DNA of 64,000 nucleotides, taken from positions 1-64,000 of the forward strand of contig JBFXAF010000013.1 in the NCBI GenBank assembly GCA_050184585.1, given 5' to 3'. This document shows, one piece after another, positions 26,451-34,629 of this stretch; the stretch's first letter is position 1; each line of letters begins with the position of its first letter. Source of the DNA: JBFXAF01 sp050184585. GTDB taxonomy: Bacteria > Pseudomonadota > Alphaproteobacteria > Rhizobiales > Rhizobiaceae. The position numbers and the translations under genes were made by a program. Below the pieces are notes generated by a model. That model had not been told where the DNA came from, did not search any database, and saw only the letters and a list, made by a program, of their open reading frames with translations.

Positions 26451-26660
26451 TGTCGCGCTTTCGGTTGCTATTCGCTTCGGCCGCACGTCGTCGCGCGGTC
26501 CGAAGTCGCGCGAAGAATGCGATGCGGATACCGGGCGGCGGGACGCGAGGACGGACGGGAGACGATCCGTTCCGGTCGACTCGCCTTCGCTCGCGGGGAC
26601 GTGCATGGTGCGGACTGGAGAACTCCGCACGGGATCGATGAAGAGGGGAATGGACCGGCG

Positions 26661-28865
26661 ATGAGCAACACCGACGACACCGTCCGCCGCTACGAACAGC
26701 GGATCTCCGAACTGGAGTCCCGCTTGCGCCGGATGGAGCAGTATGTGTCCGCCGCTCCGGCCTCCGCCGGCACGCACGCCGCGACGGCGACGCGCGCCCC
26801 GCGCATCGGCGAAGGCTATCGGCTTGGAGTGGACGTCGGCGGGACCTTCACCGATCTGATGCTCATCGACGAACGGACCGGCCGGACGCACGTCGCAAAG
26901 GTCTCGTCCACGCCGAAGGACTCTTCCCAGGGCGTGCTGCGCGGTATCGAGAAGATCTGCCGCGAGGCGAGCGTCGACCCCTCGCAGATCAACTTCGTGA
27001 TGCACGGAACGACGGTCGCGACGAACACCGTTCTCACCGGTTCGGGCGCGCTGGTCGGACTGGTCACCACGAAGGGCTACCGTCAGGTGCTGCAGATCGC
27101 CCGCTCCTTCGTGCCGGGCGGACTGGGCGGCTGGGTGATCTACAACAAGCGCGATCCGCTGGCGCCGCTCGAACTCACCATCGAGGCGCATGAGCGCATG
27201 GGCGCCGACGGGTCGGTCGTGGAGCCGCTCGACGAGGCACGGCTGCGCCGCGACCTGCGCATCCTCCATGATGGTCGCATCCAGGCCCTCACCGTCAGCC
27301 TGTTCAACGCATACACGAACGGCGCCCACGAACGCCGCATCCGCGACATCGCGGCCGACGTGCTGCCGGGCGTGCCGGTGTCTATCTCGTCGGAAGTCAT
27401 GCCGGAGATGTACGAATACGAGCGCACAGAGACGACGGTGGTGAATTCCTACATCCGCCCGGTCGTGTCGAAATACGTCGAGAACCTCCACGGCGAACTC
27501 GACCGTCGCATGAAGGGCGTTCGCCTCCAGATCCTTCGCTCGGACGGCGGTCTCGCCTCCGCCGACGCGGCCAAGGCCGCGCCGGTCAACCTGTTGATGT
27601 CCGGCCCTGCCGGAGGCGTGTCCGGCGCCATCTGGATCGCCAAGCAGTCGGGCTACGAGGACCTGCTCACCTTCGACATGGGCGGCACCTCGACCGACGT
27701 GGCCCTGATCCAGAAGGGGGTCGCTCAGAAACGCCGCGAGACGCGCGTCGCCGACGTCACGGTCCGCGCCTCCTCGATCGATGTGCGCACGGTCGGCGCG
27801 GGCGGCGGTTCGATCGCCTATTCGCCGCAACTCACCAAGTCGCTGAGGGTCGGGCCGAAATCGGCCGGAGCCGATCCTGGCCCGGCCGCCTACGGCAATG
27901 GCGGCACGGAACCGACCGTGACCGACGCCAACCTCGTACTCGGCTACCTGCCTGCGCAGGCGCGCCTGGGCGGCGACATGGCGATGGATGCCGGCCTCGC
28001 CCAGAAGGCGGTACAGACCGTCGCCGACGCCCTCGGCCTGCCGGTCAAGAAGGCGGCGGAAGGCATCTATGACATCGTCAACGAGAACATGTTCGGCGCG
28101 TTGCGCCTGGTCTCGGTCGAGCAGGGCTACGACCCGCGCAACTTCGCGCTGGTGGCCTTCGGCGGCGCCGGACCCCTGCACGCCAACGCGCTTGGCAAGC
28201 TGATGGGCTCGTGGCCGGTCATCGTGCCGCCGGGTCCCGGCGTGCTCTGCGCGGCCGGCGACGCCACGACCCGCCTCCGCGACGAGGCGTCCCGCACGCT
28301 GGTCGTCCGCTTCGACGCAACCAGCGACCGTGAGATCGAGCGGGCGCTGGAAGACCTCTCCGCCAACGCCGCCGAAAGCCTCGGCCGCGAGGGGGTGGAG
28401 AAGGGCGATCTGACGATCGAGTACGAGCTCGACCTTCGCTACGCCGGCCAGGGCACGGCGCTGTCCGTCACCATGTCGCCGGACCAGTTCCGCCGCGAAG
28501 GGCTGAAGGGAGTGGCGAAGCGCTTCGACGAGATGCACGAGCAGATGTTCACCTTCAACCTCGAGCAGCCGCATGAGCTGCTGAACCTGCGCGCGGTCGT
28601 GCAGGGCCGCGAGACCATCGTGTCCGCTCGTCAGGTCGAGCAGGGCAATGGCGATCCGTCCCGCGCGGTGACCGCCGACACGACGATCTTCTTCTCGGGC
28701 CGCGACGTTCCGGCGAAGATCTACGCCCGCGACAGGCTGCGCGCCGGCGACCGCGTCACGGGGCCGGCGATCGTCACGGAGATGGACTCCACCACACTCA
28801 TCCTTCCCGACCACTACGCCGAGGTCGACCGGGTCGGCAGCCTGCTGATCCGGCCGGTCAACTGA
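26661..28865 (+). CDS. hyuA: Hydantoinase/oxoprolinase family protein, A subunit, with N-terminal coiled coil
   Basis: The 734-residue protein has the actin-like hydantoinase A fold: GVDVGGTFTDLM, MHGTTVATNTVL, DGGLAS, LMSGPAGGVSG and DMGGTSTD. With HyuB such enzymes open cyclic amides (N-methylhydantoin, 5-oxoproline, hydantoins) at the cost of ATP; relatives include acetone and acetophenone carboxylases. ATG 26661 is preferred over earlier in-frame codons. It is preceded by a G-rich stretch and followed by a heptad helix, RRYEQRISELESRLRRMEQ (about 9-27), before the catalytic domain begins near residue 53. Family members normally start directly with the GVDVGGT strand. It heads an operon with hyuB, the YrdC-domain gene and an amidase gene. 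Confidence 0.92.
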   Translation: MSNTDDTVRRYEQRISELESRLRRMEQYVSAAPASAGTHAATATRAPRIGEGYRLGVDVGGTFTDLMLIDERTGRTHVAKVSSTPKDSSQGVLRGIEKICREASVDPSQINFVMHGTTVATNTVLTGSGALVGLVTTKGYRQVLQIARSFVPGGLGGWVIYNKRDPLAPLELTIEAHERMGADGSVVEPLDEARLRRDLRILHDGRIQALTVSLFNAYTNGAHERRIRDIAADVLPGVPVSISSEVMPEMYEYERTETTVVNSYIRPVVSKYVENLHGELDRRMKGVRLQILRSDGGLASADAAKAAPVNLLMSGPAGGVSGAIWIAKQSGYEDLLTFDMGGTSTDVALIQKGVAQKRRETRVADVTVRASSIDVRTVGAGGGSIAYSPQLTKSLRVGPKSAGADPGPAAYGNGGTEPTVTDANLVLGYLPAQARLGGDMAMDAGLAQKAVQTVADALGLPVKKAAEGIYDIVNENMFGALRLVSVEQGYDPRNFALVAFGGAGPLHANALGKLMGSWPVIVPPGPGVLCAAGDATTRLRDEASRTLVVRFDATSDREIERALEDLSANAAESLGREGVEKGDLTIEYELDLRYAGQGTALSVTMSPDQFRREGLKGVAKRFDEMHEQMFTFNLEQPHELLNLRAVVQGRETIVSARQVEQGNGDPSRAVTADTTIFFSGRDVPAKIYARDRLRAGDRVTGPAIVTEMDSTTLILPDHYAEVDRVGSLLIRPVN

Positions 28866-28885
28866 GAACAGAGGGGACCAGATCG

Positions 28886-30787
28886 ATGCCGGCGAAAATC
28901 ATCCAGCCCAACAGCAAGCCCTTCAAGTGGGTCGAGGTCGAGCCGATCACGCTCGACATCATCGAGAACGCACTGCGCAACGCGCGCACGGAGATGGACG
29001 CGGTGCTCTTCCGCACCGCCATGTCGCCGGGCATCCGCGAGCAGCATGATGCCTTCCCCATGATCGCCAACTCGGCCGGCAAGATGGTCGTCGGCCAGTT
29101 CGGCTCCTTCATCTGGGGCTTCACCCAGGGCTACAACGGCGACATCGAGGAAGGCGACGTCTTCCTCACCAACGATCCCTATTCGTGCAACGGCGCGGTC
29201 AGCCATCTGAACGACTGGCTGACCATGAAGCCGATCTTCCGCGACGGACGCCTCGTCGCCTGGGGCGCGATGTTCGGGCATCTCACCGACGTCGGCGGCC
29301 GTGTTCCGGGCTCGCTGCCGACCGACGCCCATATGATCTTCGAGGAGGGCATCCAGATCCCGCCGGTGAAGATCTTCAAGAAGGGCGAACTGAACAAGGA
29401 GGTGCTGAACCTCCTCCTGCGCAACACGCGCACCGAGGAGTGGAACCGCTCCGACTTCAACGCCATCGTCGCCGCGCTCCGCCTCGCCGAACGGCGCGTC
29501 CACGAGATCTGCGACCGCTTCGGCGACGACGTCTTCTATTCCGCGATGGAGGACATGCTGGAGCGCAACTTCCAGGCCATGAAGGCGATCATCCACATGG
29601 TCATCCCGGAATCCTCGAACAAGTTCTACTTCGAGGATTACATCGACGACGACGGCATCGGCATGGGCCCCTACAAGGTGGCCTGCTCGCTCTGGCGAGA
29701 GGGCGACGTGGCGATCTTCGACTTCACGGGAACGGACCCCCAGTCGGTGAGCTCGGTCAACTTTCTCCTCAACGAGGAGATGTTCAAGATGTTTCTGGGC
29801 GCCTTCACCATCAACCTGTTCGATCCGCAGATCCTGTTCAACGACGGCTTCTACCCGCTGGTCGACGTGCGCATTCCCGAAGGCACCATCCTGAAGCCGA
29901 AGCGACCGGCGGCGCTGTCCTGCCGCACGCACATGCTCGGCCGCATCTTCGACATCATGGGCGGGCTCCTCGGCCAGGGCGCGCCGGATGCGTTGAACGC
30001 CGCCGGCTTCTCCGACAGCCCGCATTTCATGTATTCGGGCTACAACAAGGACGGCGAGTGGTACCAGCTCTACCAGATCGGCTTCGGCGGCATCCCCGGC
30101 CGGCCGGTCGGCGACGGGCCGGATGGACACTCGCTCTGGCCCGCCTTCATGAACGTGCCCAATGAATTCCTGGAGGCCTACTTCCCGCTCAGGATCGTCA
30201 CCTACGAGACGATCCCCGACTCCGGCGGCGCCGGCCTGCATCGCGGCGGCAACGGCGTCTCGCTCGGCTACCAGTTCCTGGAGCCCGGCGAGATCTCCAT
30301 CCACGACGACCGCTGGCTCACCCATCCCTGGGGCGTCAACGGCGGCACGCCCGGCAGCCGCTCGACCAAGTTGATGGTGCGCAAGGACGGCACCAAGCAG
30401 TTCTACCCGTCGAAGTGCGACAAGGTCAGGGTCGAGCCCGGCGACACGCTCTACTTCAACACCTGGGGCGGCGGCGGCTGGGGCGACCCGACCAAGCGCG
30501 AAGCGTCCAAGGTGGCGATGGACGCAAGGCGCGGCCTCGTCACCCGCGACGGTGCGCGCCGCTACGGCGTGGTGTTGCGCGACGATCTCTCGGTCGACGA
30601 GAACGAGACGCGGAGGCTGCGCGACCGGTTGGCCAGCGATCGCGGTCCGGCCCAGCTCTTCGACCGCGGCGGCACCATCGAGGAGCTGAAGGCCCGCTGC
30701 CTGCGCGACACGAATCTCGAGCCGCCGTCCGCACCCATCTTCCAGAAGTGGATGCAGAAGAAGGCGCCTGCCCAGGCGGCTGAATGA
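28886..30787 (+). CDS. hyuB: Hydantoinase/oxoprolinase family protein, B subunit
   Basis: The 633-residue protein is the partner of HyuA. Family features include DPITLDIIENALRNARTEMD-like VEPITLDIIENALR, a long FLTNDPYSCNGAVSHLNDW segment that fits the NDPY-x-G-x-H-x-x-D metal-site region, and a glycine-rich C-terminal FNTWGGGGWGDPTKR. It starts 20 bp after hyuA behind GAGGGGACC. Hydantoinase and carboxylase branches of this family cannot be separated confidently by eye. The absence of a third small subunit (as in acetone carboxylase) favours the hydrolytic type. Confidence 0.92.
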   Translation: MPAKIIQPNSKPFKWVEVEPITLDIIENALRNARTEMDAVLFRTAMSPGIREQHDAFPMIANSAGKMVVGQFGSFIWGFTQGYNGDIEEGDVFLTNDPYSCNGAVSHLNDWLTMKPIFRDGRLVAWGAMFGHLTDVGGRVPGSLPTDAHMIFEEGIQIPPVKIFKKGELNKEVLNLLLRNTRTEEWNRSDFNAIVAALRLAERRVHEICDRFGDDVFYSAMEDMLERNFQAMKAIIHMVIPESSNKFYFEDYIDDDGIGMGPYKVACSLWREGDVAIFDFTGTDPQSVSSVNFLLNEEMFKMFLGAFTINLFDPQILFNDGFYPLVDVRIPEGTILKPKRPAALSCRTHMLGRIFDIMGGLLGQGAPDALNAAGFSDSPHFMYSGYNKDGEWYQLYQIGFGGIPGRPVGDGPDGHSLWPAFMNVPNEFLEAYFPLRIVTYETIPDSGGAGLHRGGNGVSLGYQFLEPGEISIHDDRWLTHPWGVNGGTPGSRSTKLMVRKDGTKQFYPSKCDKVRVEPGDTLYFNTWGGGGWGDPTKREASKVAMDARRGLVTRDGARRYGVVLRDDLSVDENETRRLRDRLASDRGPAQLFDRGGTIEELKARCLRDTNLEPPSAPIFQKWMQKKAPAQAAE

Positions 30788-30800
30788 CGGGGCCCAGGCG

Positions 30801-31544
30801 ATGAGCGCCGGGACAGAAGCCGGGAGCCGGGAGCGCCTCACCAGCGACCCGGTGCCGGCCGAGACGCTGCGCTCCGACGTAGCGCGCGTACTCGACACGC
30901 TCGCCGGCGGGGGCGTCGCCATCGTGCCGCTCAACGTCGCCTATGGTATCGTCGCGGCGCGCGAGGCCGGCATTCGTCGCATCTTCACGGCCAAGCGCCG
31001 CTCCTACGAGAAGCCGTCCGGCATGTTCGGCGACTTCTCCCTGTCGCGCGAGATCCACATCATGGACGAGCGCCGCCACGGTATCGTCGAGACGCTTGTC
31101 CGCGAGGTTGGCCTGCCCTTCTCGGTTGTCGCGCCTTTCCGCGCCGACCACGCCATGTTCAGGGACGTCGATCCGTTCGTGCTGGCATCCTCGAGCAAGG
31201 CCGGCACGCTCGACATGCTCATCAATGCCGGCCAGTTGCACGACGAGATCGCGCGGCAGTCGCGGGCGCGCGGCATGCCGGTGTTCGGCTCCTCAGCCAA
31301 CACCTCCCTCGCCGGGTCGAAGTATCGCTATCCCGAGATCGAGGCGGAGGTGCGCGACGCCGCCGACATCCATCTCGATTACGGCCACTCGCTCTACGCG
31401 AACCCCAGGGGACGATCGAGCACCATCATCGATTTCCGCGATTTCACCGTGATCCGCATCGGCGTCGAATTCGACAGGCTTTCCTCAGAATTCTCGGCCC
31501 GCTTCGGCATCGTCCCGCAACTGACGGAAAGGACCGCCGGATGA
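30801..31544 (+). CDS. YrdC/Sua5-domain protein in the hydantoinase operon
   Basis: The 247-residue protein has the YrdC fold: IVPLNVAYGIVA (equivalent to the PTDTVYGL strand), AKRRSYEKPSG (the KRR-x-x-x-P nucleotide-site motif), FGSSANTSLAG and a late STIIDF. The family binds ATP and bicarbonate with threonine to form a carbamoyl adenylate. The YrdC domain of HypF handles carbamoyl phosphate. It sits 13 bp after hyuB and overlaps the next gene (ATGA), so it is an integral operon member rather than the housekeeping tRNA-modification TsaC. Carbamoyl-adenylate chemistry on a catabolic intermediate is a plausible inference. No experimental precedent is known to me. Confidence 0.8.
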   Translation: MSAGTEAGSRERLTSDPVPAETLRSDVARVLDTLAGGGVAIVPLNVAYGIVAAREAGIRRIFTAKRRSYEKPSGMFGDFSLSREIHIMDERRHGIVETLVREVGLPFSVVAPFRADHAMFRDVDPFVLASSSKAGTLDMLINAGQLHDEIARQSRARGMPVFGSSANTSLAGSKYRYPEIEAEVRDAADIHLDYGHSLYANPRGRSSTIIDFRDFTVIRIGVEFDRLSSEFSARFGIVPQLTERTAG

Positions 31545-32170
31545 GCGACGCTTACGATTTCGCGGGCTACGGGGCGGGACGCCGCGTCGGATTCGGCGAG
31601 AAGCCGGGTTTCGTCGTGGTAGACCTGCAGACCGGCTTCACCGACCCCGCCTACCCGCTCGGCCGTCACCAGATGGTGCATGCGGCCGTCGCGAACTCGG
31701 CGATCCTCCTGAAGGCCGCGCGGGCGATCAAAGCGCCCGTCGCGAACATCTACACGGCCTATTCCAGCGCGCGCGACGCGCCGTACTGGAAGATCCCGAC
31801 GGTGGTGAGCGACTTCCACCACGGCATGCCGGGAACGGAACTCGATCCGCGCATCTACGAGAAGGACTACGACGCCGTCTTCTGCAAGACCGGGCCGTCG
31901 GTGTTCTTCCAGACCGCGGTGGTGCAGTATCTGATCAAGGAGCGCGTCGACACGGTCTTCGTCGTCGGCTGCATGACGTCCGGCTGCATCCGCGCCTCGA
32001 TCATCGACGCGTTCTCCTATGGCTTCCGCGTCATGGTGCCGGAGCCCTGCTGCGGCGACGTCGACGAAGGACCGCATCGGGACAATCTCAGGGACGTCGG
32101 CCGGCGCTACGCCGACATCGTCAGCCTCGAGGAATCGCTGGATTATCTGGGGACGTTCGCGAGGCAGTAA
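31541..32170 (+). CDS. Isochorismatase-fold hydrolase, N-carbamoylsarcosine amidase/maleamate amidase type (copy 1)
   Basis: The 209-residue cysteine hydrolase keeps the Asp-Lys-Cys triad: Asp28 in VVVDLQTGFTD, Lys116 in VFCKTGPSVFF and Cys149 in GCMTSGCIRAS. The T-S-G-C-I-R-A-S pattern is shared by N-carbamoylsarcosine amidase and maleamate amidohydrolase (NicF). These release ammonia, or carbamate as ammonia plus CO2, from amide or ureido groups. It overlaps the YrdC gene, closing the hyuA operon, which suggests it acts on the ring-opened carbamoyl product. A paralogue occurs at 33959. Confidence 0.88.
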   Translation: MSDAYDFAGYGAGRRVGFGEKPGFVVVDLQTGFTDPAYPLGRHQMVHAAVANSAILLKAARAIKAPVANIYTAYSSARDAPYWKIPTVVSDFHHGMPGTELDPRIYEKDYDAVFCKTGPSVFFQTAVVQYLIKERVDTVFVVGCMTSGCIRASIIDAFSYGFRVMVPEPCCGDVDEGPHRDNLRDVGRRYADIVSLEESLDYLGTFARQ

Positions 32171-32173
32171 GCT

Positions 32174-32806
32174 TCAGGTGAACAGCCGGCTCATGAAGCC
32201 GGGCCGGCGTCCGCCACCCTCGGCCTCCACGGTGTTCTGCAAGAGGTCGAGCGTGCGGTTGAGCAGCCGGTCGCGCTCCTCCAGCTCCTTGCGCGAACTC
32301 TGGCCGTTGTTGTAGGCGGCCTCCAGCGCGGCGAGCGAGCGCTCGAGCATCTGGTCATACTTGGCAAGCGTTTCCTCCACCGCCGCCGGGACGTCGCCGA
32401 TGTCCAGCATGCTCGCGGCCGGCATCTTCACGCCGTTGCCGCGTCCCGCAACCTGCTCCTGATTGCGCAGCGACTGGTCGAGCAGACCGAGCGTGCGGTC
32501 GAGCTGGGCTTCGAGGTCGGCGACCTGTCTGGCCCGGGACTCGGCGCTCGCGACGGCCTGTTCCAGCAAGGCGAGGCTGCGGTCGAGCGCCGCCGCCAGC
32601 GGCCCGTCGCCGCCCGACGAGCGGCCGCGCGGCCCCATGTCGCGCATGACCGCGTCATAACGCTCCAGCAGGCCCTGCTGCTTCTCGACGATGGCTTCCA
32701 GTTCGGCAACGGCGTCCTCGCGCTGCCGGAGCCGCGCAAGCATGCTCGCCGGGTCTCCCTGAAGCGTCGACCTCAGCCCCGGATCGCGCCCGTCGCCGGA
32801 CTGCAT
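32174..32806 (-). CDS. Coiled-coil repeat protein, function unknown
   Basis: The frame is open to 33016. ATG 32806 gives 210 residues with little spurious N-terminus. The protein is nearly all helix, with four related segments: LDRSLALLEQAV, LDRTLGLLDQSL, LERSLAALEAAY and LNRTLDLLQNTV. They occur as two pairs, each pair spaced exactly 28 residues (four heptads). There is no signal peptide or membrane helix. It ends 3 bp from the convergent amidase gene and lies between the two halves of the catabolic cluster. Coiled coils also begin HyuA and the ABC permease here, so a scaffold role is conceivable. That is speculation. Confidence 0.65.
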   Translation of the reverse strand: MQSGDGRDPGLRSTLQGDPASMLARLRQREDAVAELEAIVEKQQGLLERYDAVMRDMGPRGRSSGGDGPLAAALDRSLALLEQAVASAESRARQVADLEAQLDRTLGLLDQSLRNQEQVAGRGNGVKMPAASMLDIGDVPAAVEETLAKYDQMLERSLAALEAAYNNGQSSRKELEERDRLLNRTLDLLQNTVEAEGGGRRPGFMSRLFT

Positions 32807-32978
32807 CCCACAGAACTCCCGTACCCGCCGGCCATGCCGGTCCCGAAGCCGCACCCACAATCTGCCCGGCCGTAGCGCGATTGTGAAGAAACATGGTTGA
32901 CAAAGGGTAACGGAATGACGGGCAGGACCGGCCGGCGCGCGGTTGCGCGATTGCCAACCGGCCGGCGCGGGAGTACGG

Positions 32979-32991
32979 TTTGTCCAGACAA
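32979..32991. promoter_or_regulatory. Candidate operator TTGTC-N2-GACAA ahead of the second catabolic operon
   Basis: TTTGTCCAGACAA contains perfect arms TTGTC and GACAA around a two-base centre. Eleven of its bases recur inverted in the hyuA/importer promoter at 26440-26450, and TTGGACAAAT at 45188-45197 before the Liv binding-protein gene matches half of it. Dyads of this shape (TNGT...ACNA) are typical GntR-family sites. It lies 28-40 bp before the preferred start of the lyase gene. Confidence 0.5.
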
Positions 32992-33018
32992 CTTCGCATG
33001 AAGGGCGCATCGGCAAGA

Positions 33019-33948
33019 ATGGTGGACGCGGTCCAGATCATCGAGGTTTCGCCGCGCGACGGCATCCAGAACGAGAAGAAGCTGCTCTCGACCGGCACCA
33101 AGCTCGAACTCGTCGCGCGCGCCGTCGATGCCGGCGTCCGGCGGCTGGAAGTCACGAGTTTCGTCAACCCCAGGCGCGTGCCGCAGATGGCCGACGCCGA
33201 CGATCTGGTGCGGCGATTGCCGCGCGGCAACGGCGTCCGGCATATCGGGCTTGTCATGAACGAACGCGGTTTCGAGCGCGCCCGCGCCTGCGGCATCGAC
33301 GAGATCAATTTCGTCGTCGTCTCGACCGAAACCTTCAACCGCCGCAATCAGGGGGTGTCGATCGCCGAGACGCTGGCCGAGTGGCCGCGCATCGCAGCCC
33401 TCGCTCGCGAGGCCGGAATCGGCGCCGGCGTCACCATCGGCGCGACCTTCGGATGCCCGTTCGAGGGGGAGGTCGCGGTCGGGCAGGTCGTCTCAATCGC
33501 GGAACGCATCGCAGCCGAGAACCCGATGGAGATCGCGCTGGCCGACACGATCGGCTGCGCCGCGCCCTCCGACATCAGGCTGAAGGTCGGAGCGGTGGCT
33601 TCCGCGCTTTCCGGCGTACCGCTGCGCTGCCATCTCCACAACACCCGCAACACCGGGCTCGCCAACGCGCTGGCGGCGATCGAATCCGGCGTCCTTCGTC
33701 TCGATTCCTCGATCGGCGGCGTCGGAGGCTGCCCGTTCGCGCCTGCCGCGACCGGCAACATACCGACCGAGGATCTCGTCTACATGCTCGACCGCATGGG
33801 CATCGACACGGGCCTCGATCTCGACAGGCTGATCGAGACCGCTCATTGGTTGGGACGCGAACTGGATGTATCGCCGCCCGGTATGCTTCAGCGGGCGGGG
33901 CGCTTCCCGCAGGCCGGTCTCGGTGCCGGGGCCGAAGCGGCGGAATAG
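33019..33948 (+). CDS. Hydroxymethylglutaryl-CoA lyase-like protein
   Basis: This DRE-TIM metallolyase of about 309 residues has EVSPRDGIQNE (metal-ligand Asp), RLEVTSFVNPRRVPQMAD, the metal-binding histidines in LRCHLHNTRNTGLAN, and the active-site loop GGVGGCPFAPAATGN with its cysteine. HMG-CoA lyases normally read H-x-H-D-T; here the Asp is Asn, so the exact substrate may be a different 3-hydroxyacyl-CoA. The start is uncertain: TTG 32980, ATG 32998 and ATG 33019 are in frame. The last is chosen because the operator-like dyad at 32979-32991 would overlap the others. It leads the second plus-strand operon. Confidence 0.85.
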   Translation: MVDAVQIIEVSPRDGIQNEKKLLSTGTKLELVARAVDAGVRRLEVTSFVNPRRVPQMADADDLVRRLPRGNGVRHIGLVMNERGFERARACGIDEINFVVVSTETFNRRNQGVSIAETLAEWPRIAALAREAGIGAGVTIGATFGCPFEGEVAVGQVVSIAERIAAENPMEIALADTIGCAAPSDIRLKVGAVASALSGVPLRCHLHNTRNTGLANALAAIESGVLRLDSSIGGVGGCPFAPAATGNIPTEDLVYMLDRMGIDTGLDLDRLIETAHWLGRELDVSPPGMLQRAGRFPQAGLGAGAEAAE

Positions 33949-33958
33949 GAGGGCACGG

Positions 33959-34591
33959 ATGGTCGACGAAAAGGACATCTACCGCAGGCAGGGTTTCGCG
34001 CAATCGGTCGGCTTCGGAGCCCGGCCGGCGCTGTTGATCGTGGATTTCGTAGTCGGTTTCACGGACCCGGCCCATTTCGGCGGCGGCAACATCGGTCCCG
34101 CGATCGACAGGACGGTGACGTTGCTCGGCCACGCCCGCGCCATGGGCTGGCCGGTCGCGCACACCCGGGTCGTCTATGCCGACGACGGCAGCGACGCCGG
34201 CGCGTTCACGGCAAAGGTGCCGAGCCTGCTCAAGCTTACCGAGGCGAGCCCGCTCTCCCAGATCGTCGATGAGCTCACGCCCTCGAGCGGCGAACTGATC
34301 ATCCGCAAGCGCCAGGCTTCGGCCTTCTTCGGCACCGAACTCGCGGCCTGGCTCAGCTATCGTTGCGTCGACACGCTGCTGGTATCGGGCTGCACCACGT
34401 CGGGATGCATCCGCGCCTCGGTCGTCGACGCCGTATCCAACAACTTCCGCACGGTCGTCTTGACCGACTGCGTCGGCGACCGAGCCATCGGCCCTCACGA
34501 GGCGAACCTCTTCGACATGGGACAGAAGTACGCCGACCTGCGCACCAGCGAGGACGTGATGGGCCACTACCGGAAGGCCGACGCGGCCTGA
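33959..34591 (+). CDS. Isochorismatase-fold hydrolase, N-carbamoylsarcosine amidase/maleamate amidase type (copy 2)
   Basis: This 210-residue paralogue of the amidase at 31541 has the triad Asp29 (LLIVDFVVGFTD), Lys117 (IIRKRQASAFF) and Cys150 (SGCTTSGCIRAS). The start is firm: AGGAGGG is six bases before ATG 33959. The two copies share motif layout but differ across the middle, so they probably act on different amide intermediates. This suggests two successive deamidation or decarbamoylation steps. It is second in an operon with the lyase and the CoA-ester enzymes. Confidence 0.88.
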   Translation: MVDEKDIYRRQGFAQSVGFGARPALLIVDFVVGFTDPAHFGGGNIGPAIDRTVTLLGHARAMGWPVAHTRVVYADDGSDAGAFTAKVPSLLKLTEASPLSQIVDELTPSSGELIIRKRQASAFFGTELAAWLSYRCVDTLLVSGCTTSGCIRASVVDAVSNNFRTVVLTDCVGDRAIGPHEANLFDMGQKYADLRTSEDVMGHYRKADAA

Positions 34592-34629
34592 CAGCCAGCA
34601 CGCTGGCGTAACCGGCGGCGGAGGAGGCC

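Noticed and set aside
25269..28814. Very long minus-strand open frame (1181 codons) running across the binding-protein and hyuA regions
   Set aside because: Only the part from 26375 down is a real gene. The remainder is antisense to hyuA, with unnatural composition typical of high-GC shadow frames.
28814..30934. 706-codon minus-strand frame opposite hyuB
   Set aside because: hyuB on the plus strand has full family motifs. The opposite frame has none and is a shadow.
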